5,871 nt of DNA from Mucilaginibacter sp. Its GTDB lineage: Bacteria > Bacteroidota > Bacteroidia > Sphingobacteriales > Sphingobacteriaceae. The stretch spans positions 1 to 5,871 of the forward strand of contig JAICXZ010000230.1 of NCBI GenBank assembly GCA_025934475.1, given 5' to 3'. The position numbers were made by a program, and so were the translations under genes. This document shows positions 1-5,871 of the stretch, piece after piece. Below the pieces are notes generated by a model that searched no databases, was not told the DNA's origin, and was given only the letters and a program-made list of their open reading frames with translations. Numbering within the stretch: position 1 is the first letter of the stretch; the number at the start of each line of letters is the position of its first letter.

Positions 1-198
1 CAATTTAATTTCGATTCAAATTTATTAATATTACTAGATTTTTCTTTAAATTGTATTCGTCTTGTAATCTTCTCGTAACACAATTCGTTAAATCAAAAAT
101 AAAAAAATAATATTTAAAAACTCTTTCTCGTTTCCTAAGTTCTTAGAATGAGGGATTATCACTAACACAATCTTAGCTGAGCAATCCTCTATAGCATT
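1..198. other. AT-rich intergenic region upstream of the GH130 gene
   Basis: No gene is supported here. The stretch is strongly AT-rich, with A-runs around 95-120, in contrast to the balanced composition of the coding regions, as expected for a Bacteroidota promoter region. A convincing -33 TTG / -7 TAnnTTTG pair could not be found; the nearest -7-like string is TAGATTTT at 35-42, too far upstream to be persuasive. A short perfect palindrome, CTAAG-TT-CTTAG, lies at 135-146. No purine-rich ribosome site precedes the ATG at 199, which is normal for this phylum. Confidence 0.6.
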
Positions 199-1668
199 AT
201 GCGGATCCACATAGAGCGTCACCCAACCATAGTTAATCCTGATACTAAGCGCGTTATAGCACGTTTCTTTTTTAATGGCGAGCAACGGGCCAAAGAACTG
301 ATAACACGCGTGCTACAGCTAACCGACGATGAGGTTTTTGCAATCGTTTCGCCGCTGCTGCAAGAATTTTCACAAAGGCACCGAAACATTACGCGCATAC
401 TTTACCGTCATTGCAACCGGGTAAAGGTTTATATTGAAAGCCTCGGGATCGAATTTGAGACCATAGGCCATTGGCGTAAATTGCTGATCGGGTCATATTT
501 TACACACGAGTATTCAATAGAGTCGGCTGCGTTTTTTAATCCCTCTATCGTAGAAGATCCCGATCAATCCGACCTGGATGTTGGCCAAAAAAGGCTGATT
601 ATTAGCTTTAGGGCGGTTGGAGAGGGGCACATATCGTCTATTACTTTTCGCAGGGCGGTGATCAGCCAGAACGGCAGCATCGAAATTTTGCCTGTTGGCA
701 GCTATGTTGACGGCGCCGAAGTAATGCGCGATACCATTTTTGAAAAGAAATTATTCTTTGAGCGGATCGTTAGTGCGCGTATCGACAAGGGAGTGGTGAA
801 GGAATTGAAGAGCAAGATCAAGGATAGGTTTGATTACGATACGCTCCAGAAAGTTATCCTCGAGTTGCAAGACACACAAACCAACGACAAAAAAAAGACC
901 GAATTAGAGAAAGTATTATGGCTTTCGGACTCGTACAGTAATATCAGCTTTTCCCTGGATACCGACATATCTGATCGGGTGATTTTTCCCATGTCTGAGC
1001 TGGAGCGGAAAGGGGTAGAAGACGCACGCTTTGTCAGGTTTGTGAACGAGGATGGCTCTGTCGTTTTCTATGCTACTTACACGGCTTTTGACGGAGCGCT
1101 CATCATGCCGAAACTTTTGCAAACTACTGATTTCTATAATTTCAAGATACGTCCGTTGCATGGTGCAGGATCTAAGAATAAAGGACTGGCATTGTTTCCG
1201 CGAAAAATTAATGGCAACTACGCTATGCTTTCAAGGATTGATGGCTGGAACAATTACATCATGTACTCCAACAACATCAATTTGTGGGAAAATCCGGTGA
1301 TGCTGCAGCAGCCGTTGTGCCCCTGGGAATTTATCCAGATAGGTAATTGCGGTTCGCCTATTGAGACCGATCATGGCTGGTTGGTAATAACCCACGGCGT
1401 GGGGCCGATGCGTAAATATGTGTTGGGCGCAAGTCTTTTTAAGCTGGATGATCCTTCAGTTGAAATTGGGAGATTGCGGGAGCCACTGTTATCGCCCAAC
1501 CAGGGCGAGCGGGAAGGATATGTTCCCAACGTAGTATACTCTTGCGGTGGGATTACGCACAATGGCAAGCTAATTATTCCTTACGGCCTGTCAGACTATT
1601 CCTCTTCTTTCATGAGCGTCGACCTGAGTGCTCTGCTCGAAAAGATAATGTCCGATTCTAGTTCTTAA
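199..1668 (+). CDS. GH130 family beta-mannoside phosphorylase / beta-mannosidase, long form
   Basis: This 489-residue protein is a glycoside hydrolase family 130 member. The family comprises inverting phosphorylases acting on beta-1,4- or beta-1,2-mannosides and some beta-1,2-mannosidases, built on a five-bladed beta-propeller. Seen in the sequence: the family signature GVEDAR at residues 272-277, whose Asp275 matches the conserved GxEDxR acid taken as catalytic; LFPRKINGNYAMLSR at 332-346; GNCGSPIETDHGWL at 382-395; HGVGPMRKY at 399-407; and REGYVPNVVYSCG at 438-450. About 95 residues precede the first propeller-like segment (GSYFTHEYSIESAAFFNPS, 98-116), so the protein is longer than the 320-390 residues of typical characterised phosphorylases. 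No signal peptide or membrane segment is visible, so it is probably cytoplasmic. The ATG at 199 is chosen because MRIHIERHP with the following VIARFFF reads as a natural start for this long subgroup and the upstream sequence is non-coding. It converges on two glycosyltransferase genes. Whether it phosphorolyses or hydrolyses, and the exact linkage, cannot be read from the sequence. Confidence 0.88.
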   Translation: MRIHIERHPTIVNPDTKRVIARFFFNGEQRAKELITRVLQLTDDEVFAIVSPLLQEFSQRHRNITRILYRHCNRVKVYIESLGIEFETIGHWRKLLIGSYFTHEYSIESAAFFNPSIVEDPDQSDLDVGQKRLIISFRAVGEGHISSITFRRAVISQNGSIEILPVGSYVDGAEVMRDTIFEKKLFFERIVSARIDKGVVKELKSKIKDRFDYDTLQKVILELQDTQTNDKKKTELEKVLWLSDSYSNISFSLDTDISDRVIFPMSELERKGVEDARFVRFVNEDGSVVFYATYTAFDGALIMPKLLQTTDFYNFKIRPLHGAGSKNKGLALFPRKINGNYAMLSRIDGWNNYIMYSNNINLWENPVMLQQPLCPWEFIQIGNCGSPIETDHGWLVITHGVGPMRKYVLGASLFKLDDPSVEIGRLREPLLSPNQGEREGYVPNVVYSCGGITHNGKLIIPYGLSDYSSSFMSVDLSALLEKIMSDSSS

Positions 1669-2668
1669 CCAATATCCGGTTATATAACTTAATATATTCA
1701 TCCACCATCTTTTCCTGCGAAAATTGAGCATTGCTCCATTCATAGCAATCCCGGCGGTTTAGCTTTGGAATGTCATTTAGCGCTTCAACGCTTTCGCTCA
1801 CATCTTTGACCAGGTAGCCGGTTTTGCCATTTTGGATCAGTTCAGGCATTGATCCGCGGTTGAAAGCAATTACCGGCGTGCCACATATCATCGCTTCGGC
1901 CACGCTTAAACCAAAGGGTTCATCGAAGTTGATAGGATGAAGCAACGCAAAGGCATTCCTCATCAGCTCGTTTCTTTTTTCGGGGCCTGCCTCACCGATA
2001 TACATGATCTGATCGTTCAGGCGGGGTTTGATTTGATTCTCGTAATAGAACCGATCCTGGATAATGCCTGCAATCAGCAATTGCCTTTTACTTTTTAAAG
2101 CGATGTCAATTGCTTCTGCGGTTCCTTTATGATGATGGATACGCCCGAAATAGAGGAGATAATCGCCTGGTATGTCGTTAAATTCAAAATCGGCTGTGTT
2201 GATACCGTTATAAATCGTGGCTGCGTAAGTTAATTGCGGACTTCTATCTGAGTAGCTGATAGATACGTAATAAGAACTGCTGTTATATTTTTTAAAAACC
2301 GGGATGATCTTTTGTGACGAAAAACCATGAATGGTAGTTACCATAGGTGTTTTGATCAGCCTTGAATAAGTAAGCGGTAAAAAATCGAAATGATTATGGA
2401 TCAGGTCGAATTCGCTGGCGTTTTCCATCAGGTGGCTGATATGCAGGCATTCAACCACCTTGGCATCCTGCGATCTGTCCTCCTCGTAACCACGCCCTAT
2501 TACGGCCGCCAGTTTTCCACTGGTTATCGAATCAGCTGTTGCAAATAAGGTCACATCCAGTCCCTTGGCCTTGAGCCCCTCGGTAATATTAGATGCAACT
2601 TGCTCCCATGGGCCATAATGCCGGGGTGGGGTTCGCCAGGCTACCGGCGCTAATACTGCAATTTTCAT
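1658..2668 (-). CDS. GT4 family glycosyltransferase (336 aa)
   Basis: This is a retaining GT-B fold glycosyltransferase of family GT4, which transfers a sugar from a nucleotide-sugar donor. The N-terminal acceptor-side domain covers about residues 1-160 and opens with MKIAVLAPVAWRTPPRHYGPWE, a first strand followed by the glycine-containing loop of this subgroup. The donor-binding domain starts near residue 168 with YLLYFGRIHHHKG (170-182), where Arg176 and Lys181 are the expected donor phosphate contacts. The EX7E motif is intact as EPFGLSVAE, with Glu250 and Glu258, followed by GTPVIAFNRGSMPELI (263-278) and GKTGYLV (281-287). No signal peptide or transmembrane helix is visible, so it is likely cytoplasmic or peripheral to the membrane. 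The start ATG overlaps the stop of the upstream glycosyltransferase gene as ATGA, pointing to one operon with translational coupling. Its 3' end overlaps the convergent GH130 gene by 11 bp. Donor and acceptor are unknown; mannose transfer is inferred only from the GH130 neighbour. Confidence 0.9.
   Translation of the reverse strand: MKIAVLAPVAWRTPPRHYGPWEQVASNITEGLKAKGLDVTLFATADSITSGKLAAVIGRGYEEDRSQDAKVVECLHISHLMENASEFDLIHNHFDFLPLTYSRLIKTPMVTTIHGFSSQKIIPVFKKYNSSSYYVSISYSDRSPQLTYAATIYNGINTADFEFNDIPGDYLLYFGRIHHHKGTAEAIDIALKSKRQLLIAGIIQDRFYYENQIKPRLNDQIMYIGEAGPEKRNELMRNAFALLHPINFDEPFGLSVAEAMICGTPVIAFNRGSMPELIQNGKTGYLVKDVSESVEALNDIPKLNRRDCYEWSNAQFSQEKMVDEYIKLYNRILVKN
2665..2668 (-). promoter_or_regulatory. 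ATGA stop/start overlap coupling the two glycosyltransferase genes
   Basis: On the minus strand the TGA of the 755-residue gene and the ATG of the 336-residue gene share the tetranucleotide ATGA. No purine-rich ribosome site lies just upstream (the preceding codons read GTA CTC TCC AAA). Re-initiation by terminating ribosomes is the likely mode of translation, implying linked production of the two enzymes. Confidence 0.85.
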
Positions 2669-4932
2669 TTGGAGAGTACCGCTTCCATTTCCGTTTCGGT
2701 ATAGGTCTCGGCTGAGCTGTTTTTTAGTGTTTCCAACACGGCAAGGTGCGAAATCAAATAAGCCAGCGTGCTTTCGGCGCCCTGGTTCAGATTGGTGCCG
2801 TTGGGATGCAGGCCATCGAAGCAGCCTTTGGTTTCCGGGTCGTACAATGGTATGTTAAGCGAGTTTTCGCCGAGGAACCAGGAGTAGACGAAAAATAATT
2901 TCTTAAGACACTGCGGGTCGCCGGTCAGGCGATAATATTGTGCATAAAGCAACGTCATGGCCATAACGTCAATAGCCTGCTGGTCGTAAGAGGGCATATT
3001 ACCATCGCGTGAGTACCAGCCATTGTTTCCAACCGGCGTGAAATATTTGGGCGTAATGGTTGCCTTCTCGAGGAACCTAATGGATTCAAAAGCCACATCC
3101 AGCGTTCTTTGATCCCTTGTGATTTCTGCCGAATGTAAAAGACAAAGCGGTAGTATGGCATTGTCGTAAGTTAAATAATCTTCAAACCAGTGCCATTTGT
3201 CTGAGCGGTTTTTATCGTATAAGTCAAGGAGCCGGTTGGTCAGATGATGCAAGGTATTGGTCAAATCAATATCTGAATGATATGCTTTCAGATAATAGCT
3301 GATCCCAATAATAGTATTGGCGATGCCTCTTGCATGGCTGAGGTTTTTAAAATTGGGAGACGCCTTGCGGAATAGATCCTCCCCAAATCTGCTGCCCGCG
3401 CTGTCCGGCGCGTAACATACCAGGTACCCCAGAGCCCATATTGCGCGACCAAATGCATCCTCCGATCCAACCTTATCCAGGTATTCATGTTTATAGCTCA
3501 GAAAATTTCGGAAATACCCCCCGTCATTCTGCATATAAAGCATGAAGCTCATATAAGCAGGCATCAATCCGAGCGCTTCCTTGTAACCAAGCCGATTGGC
3601 CATTAGGGTCATTAGCAATGCCCTGGCATTATCGTCGATGCAATAGCCTTCTTTCCAGTTTGGTACGCCGTATTTGGCGTGCTGAATGATGCCGATATGG
3701 TTGGTAAGATATTTTACATAATCGATACTGAACTCCGGTATAATGTCCGGGTCAATGATCCGGCTGAATATCCTTTCGCCCAGATCGGGATTTTCAACCA
3801 CGTTATTGATAATGTCCATATAATTTTTACCAATTACCGGCCAGCGAAGATGCAGCCCATATTTGTAGGCGTTTTGCTTTATCGTATTAAGTTTTTCGGG
3901 ATTGTCCAGCAACTCGTTTATGATCGTCGCCAGGCACTCGTCGTCTCTAAAATTGAAAAGGCGTCCCCTCTCGTTGGCCAATATTTCTTTGGCGTGCCAG
4001 TAAGGCGTTGCCACCACCGCAGCGCCGGCGCCGATGGCGTAGGTTAAGGTACCGCTGGTTATCTGAGCTTCATTCAAATAAGGCGAGATATAGATATCTG
4101 TTGCCGAAAGGTAATTGATCAGATCCTGCTCGGTTACAAAGCAATTGACAAATGCCACATTATCCGCAACGTTCAGCCTTTCGGCCATGGCCATCAATGA
4201 TTCACGGTATTCTTCGCCCGATTTTCTTTTGATATCCGGATGGGTAGCCCCCAGGATCACATAAAGTACATCAGGATGCCGCTCAACAATTTTTGGGAGC
4301 GCCCGGATCACTGTTTCCAGCCCTTTATTACGGCTAAGCAGGCCGAAAGTCAATAACGTCGTTCGGTTACTTAACAGAACATCCGACTTTACAGGATTTT
4401 TTTTCGGCGCTTCGATCTCGGGAGCCCCGTGTTCGATAAAAGATATCTTATTCCGGCTTACGCCGTATATCGATACCAGCATATCTATCGCCTTCTTCCC
4501 CATCACAACGATCTTATCCGATTTCCTGGTTATGGTTTGAAGAATAGCCTTTTGCTGGTATGAGGGTCTTTCCAATACCGTGTGAAAAATAGAGATCAGC
4601 GGTTTTTCCACCTGGTTAATTAGCGAAAGCACAAAAACACCATCGTTTCCGCCATAAATTCCGAACTCGTGCTGTAGAATGCAAGCATCGGCATCGCTAT
4701 TATTGATGAAATCGGCCGCCCTGGCATAATCTTCCAGAACCTGCTGCCGGATGATGAATTTTACTTCCTTCGGATATTCATACTCATCCAGTGATTCGGC
4801 GTTGAGGGCAATGACTGTTTCAGCGGGGTGATCATGCGCTAAATTGCTATTGATCGCGTTGATCAGGCTCCTGTTGAACGTTGCCAAACCGCATGCCCGC
4901 GGCGGATAGGTGGATATGTACGTTAATTTCAT
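2665..4932 (-). CDS. Two-domain protein: GT4 glycosyltransferase fused to a helical six-hairpin-like domain (755 aa)
   Basis: Residues 1 to about 380 form a GT-B fold of family GT4: MKLTYISTYPPRACGLATF at the N-terminus, QHEFGIYGG (87-95), IEHGAPE (166-172), LLTFGLLSRNKGLETVI (193-209; Arg201 and Lys204 at the donor phosphate site), and SPYLNEAQITSGTLTYA (283-299). In this last segment the first Glu of EX7E is Glu288, but the position of the second is Leu296. Residues from about 400 to 735 are predominantly helical, with repeated motifs rich in acids and aromatics: EGYCIDDNARALL (428-440), EDAFGRAIWALGYL (491-504), WFEDYLTYDNAILPLCL (582-598), YDQQAIDVMAMTLLYA (649-664) and LNQGAESTLAYLISHL (715-730). 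This pattern resembles (alpha/alpha)6 six-hairpin glycosidase-like folds. The activity of that domain is unknown to me. No signal peptide or membrane segment is visible. It is the first gene of an operon with the following GT4 gene (4-bp ATGA overlap). The ATG at 4932 starts a standard GT-B first strand and is preceded by an AT-rich leader without a ribosome-binding purine tract at normal spacing. Confidence 0.88.
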   Translation of the reverse strand: MKLTYISTYPPRACGLATFNRSLINAINSNLAHDHPAETVIALNAESLDEYEYPKEVKFIIRQQVLEDYARAADFINNSDADACILQHEFGIYGGNDGVFVLSLINQVEKPLISIFHTVLERPSYQQKAILQTITRKSDKIVVMGKKAIDMLVSIYGVSRNKISFIEHGAPEIEAPKKNPVKSDVLLSNRTTLLTFGLLSRNKGLETVIRALPKIVERHPDVLYVILGATHPDIKRKSGEEYRESLMAMAERLNVADNVAFVNCFVTEQDLINYLSATDIYISPYLNEAQITSGTLTYAIGAGAAVVATPYWHAKEILANERGRLFNFRDDECLATIINELLDNPEKLNTIKQNAYKYGLHLRWPVIGKNYMDIINNVVENPDLGERIFSRIIDPDIIPEFSIDYVKYLTNHIGIIQHAKYGVPNWKEGYCIDDNARALLMTLMANRLGYKEALGLMPAYMSFMLYMQNDGGYFRNFLSYKHEYLDKVGSEDAFGRAIWALGYLVCYAPDSAGSRFGEDLFRKASPNFKNLSHARGIANTIIGISYYLKAYHSDIDLTNTLHHLTNRLLDLYDKNRSDKWHWFEDYLTYDNAILPLCLLHSAEITRDQRTLDVAFESIRFLEKATITPKYFTPVGNNGWYSRDGNMPSYDQQAIDVMAMTLLYAQYYRLTGDPQCLKKLFFVYSWFLGENSLNIPLYDPETKGCFDGLHPNGTNLNQGAESTLAYLISHLAVLETLKNSSAETYTETEMEAVLSK

Positions 4933-4953
4933 TTAAAGTATTAATATAATTTA

Positions 4954-5010
4954 TTAACACTCCTGATAAAATTAAGTTTGGACGCGGTTAATGGCTCCTG
5001 CAATAAAATT
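4954..5010. repeat. Pair of imperfect direct repeats in the spacer upstream of the glycosyltransferase operon
   Basis: Two copies of TTAA-(2-3 nt)-CTCCTG-(0-2 nt)-ATAAAATT, in plus-strand orientation, lie at 4954-4973 and 4988-5010. The CTCCTG cores at 4960-4965 and 4995-5000 are 35 bp apart. Eighteen bases are shared between copies of 20 and 23 bp. They sit 22-78 bp upstream of the ATG at 4932, where a promoter or operator would be expected. They could be paired protein-binding sites or the trace of a small duplication. Their AT-rich flanks could match by chance, but the shared CTCCTG core is less easily explained that way. Confidence 0.4.
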
Positions 5011-5023
5011 GTAAAAGATTGTG

Positions 5024-5055
5024 GGTAAAGAGGCTGCACGTATGGTGCCTCTACC
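5024..5055 (-). terminator. Candidate hairpin terminator downstream of the GH53 gene
   Basis: AGAGGC at 5029-5034 and GCCTCT at 5047-5052 form a perfect 6-bp stem around a 12-nt interval. Outer GGT (5024-5026) and ACC (5053-5055) can extend it across a 2-nt bulge, and GCAC/GTGC inside the interval offers an alternative pairing. It starts about 17 nt after the GH53 stop codon on the minus strand. The following sequence is T-rich but interrupted (TTTACCC, then CTTTTACAATTTTATT), so it is not a textbook intrinsic terminator. Confidence 0.35.
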
Positions 5056-5071
5056 GGTTGTGGGTATTAAA

Positions 5072-5871
5072 TTATTTAATGTTGTATTTTTTCGCTACTT
5101 CCGGGTAAACATTGATTAATTCGTTAGATTTTCCATTCTTATCGAAAATTTGCTCCCAGGTATTTAACGGCTCCCATATGAAGGTACCGAGGGCTTTGCC
5201 GTCGGGTACTGTTAAGGCAATATCGTTTACTTCACGTTTCAATTGGGTATATTCGGCCACCATCACTTGTTGCGGATAGCGAGCGGCCAGGTCAGCCATG
5301 TTATTCTTCAGATCGGTTAATGTGCCGTGCCATTTTGGGTAATAGGAAAGTCCAATCACGTCAAAAGGTAATTTGCGTTCAGCCATGGCGTCGAGGAAGA
5401 ACCGTGACTCTGTGTTCTGTCCACCCAGTGCAATATGCAGCATGATAGAAGTTGAAGGGCTCACAGCCTTTACTCCCTGTATGCCTGAATATATAAGCTG
5501 TGCTAAACTATCCAAATTGCTGATTGATCCTTCGGGCCAGATCATGCCATGGTTGATCTCATTACCCACCTGTACCATATCGGGTGTGGTACCCTGCTCC
5601 TTTAATTCCTGCATTACTTTTACAGTAAAATCATGAACCGATTTTTTCAGCGCAGTAAAATTTTCGCCTTCCCAGGCAGCCGGTTTATATTGTTTGCCGG
5701 GATCGGCCCATGTGTCGCTGTAATGGAAGTCCAGCAGGAACTTCAATCCGGCAGCTTTGATCCTTTTGGCCATGACTTTGGTGTGCTCCAGATCGCAGAA
5801 ACCTTTGCCAGGGGAGTAACCTTTCGGTTCGGCCGGATCATTAAAAATTCGCAGCCTGATATAATTAAAGC
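5072..5871 (-). CDS. GH53 arabinogalactan endo-beta-1,4-galactanase, C-terminal part (5' end beyond the window)
   Basis: Family GH53 enzymes are retaining (beta/alpha)8-barrel hydrolases of clan GH-A that cut beta-1,4-galactan, the side chain of pectic rhamnogalacturonan I and type I arabinogalactan. The reading frame is open to the window edge at 5871, so the gene is partial: about 265 codons are visible. The first ones read FNYIRLRIFNDP, then GYSPGKGFCDLEHTKVMAKR, FLLDFHYSDTWADPGKQ, QVGNEINHGMIWPEG, VIGLSYYPKWHG, VMVAEYTQ and GTFIWEPLNTWE, an ordered set of GH53 motifs. The acid/base is the Glu of GNEI (codon 5558-5560), and the nucleophile is the Glu of VAEYT (codon 5252-5254). The ATG at 5773 is an internal Met, not the start. 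Roughly 80-120 N-terminal residues, including any signal peptide, should lie outside. The gene ends in NVYPEVAKKYNIK just after the barrel, so no C-terminal extra domain is present. It is followed after 139 bp by the glycosyltransferase operon, from which it is probably separate. Confidence 0.93.
   Translation of the reverse strand, partial: FNYIRLRIFNDPAEPKGYSPGKGFCDLEHTKVMAKRIKAAGLKFLLDFHYSDTWADPGKQYKPAAWEGENFTALKKSVHDFTVKVMQELKEQGTTPDMVQVGNEINHGMIWPEGSISNLDSLAQLIYSGIQGVKAVSPSTSIMLHIALGGQNTESRFFLDAMAERKLPFDVIGLSYYPKWHGTLTDLKNNMADLAARYPQQVMVAEYTQLKREVNDIALTVPDGKALGTFIWEPLNTWEQIFDKNGKSNELINVYPEVAKKYNIK

Noticed and set aside
88..285. Open frame of 65 codons on the minus strand overlapping the GH130 start
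   Set aside because: It runs from inside the GH130 gene into AT-rich spacer, its tail is translated A/T-runs, and no family is recognisable.
1666..1682. TAACC/GGTTA 5-bp stem with a 7-nt loop at the GH130 stop codon, next to the palindrome GTTATATAAC (1679-1688)
   Set aside because: The stem is short and AT-rich, it starts within the stop codon and lies in the coding sequence of the convergent gene, and no T-run follows on either strand, so it is not a credible terminator.
3679..4047. Open frame of 122 codons on the plus strand
   Set aside because: It lies wholly antisense within the well-supported 755-residue glycosyltransferase gene and shows no recognisable domain, so it is a shadow frame.
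4967..4974. Possible Bacteroidota -7 element TAATTTTA on the minus strand upstream of the glycosyltransferase operon
   Set aside because: It differs from TAnnTTTG at the last base and no TTG is found at the expected -33 spacing; in such AT-rich sequence this match is weak.
5373..5636. Open frame of 87 codons on the plus strand
   Set aside because: It is antisense to the GH53 gene across its catalytic region; the GH53 motifs leave no doubt about the coding strand.
5773..5773. ATG at 5773 as the start of the GH53 gene
   Set aside because: The frame stays open upstream to the window edge and encodes typical GH53 residues (IRLRIFNDP, GYSPGKGFCDLEHTK), so this Met is internal.

Overview
The window looks like a chromosomal stretch from a Bacteroidota organism, most plausibly of the Sphingobacteriaceae (Mucilaginibacter/Pedobacter type). 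This is inferred from the protein families, their phrasing, the moderate GC of the genes against very AT-rich spacers, and the absence of Shine-Dalgarno sequences at the starts. No RNA gene, mobile element or CRISPR array is visible.

Layout: 1-198 is an AT-rich spacer. 199-1668 (+) encodes a long-form GH130 enzyme (beta-mannoside phosphorylase or beta-mannosidase family). Convergent to it is a two-gene glycosyltransferase operon on the minus strand, read from right to left: a 755-residue GT4 protein with a large helical C-terminal domain (4932-2665), then a 336-residue GT4 protein (2668-1658). The two are joined by an ATGA overlap, and the second overlaps the 3' end of the GH130 gene by 11 bp. 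A 139-bp spacer (4933-5071) holds a hairpin and a pair of imperfect direct repeats. To its right, on the minus strand, is the C-terminal part of a GH53 endo-beta-1,4-galactanase, whose 5' end lies beyond the window.

The working hypothesis is that the two GT4 proteins build a soluble, probably mannose-containing glycan in the cytoplasm, and that the GH130 enzyme trims or recycles it. None of the three shows a signal peptide, so all appear cytoplasmic. The GH53 gene belongs to plant galactan degradation and is probably a separate unit, perhaps the edge of a polysaccharide utilisation locus. The least ordinary object is the 755-residue GT4 protein: it lacks the second Glu of the usual EX7E motif and carries an acid-rich, six-hairpin-like domain of unknown role.
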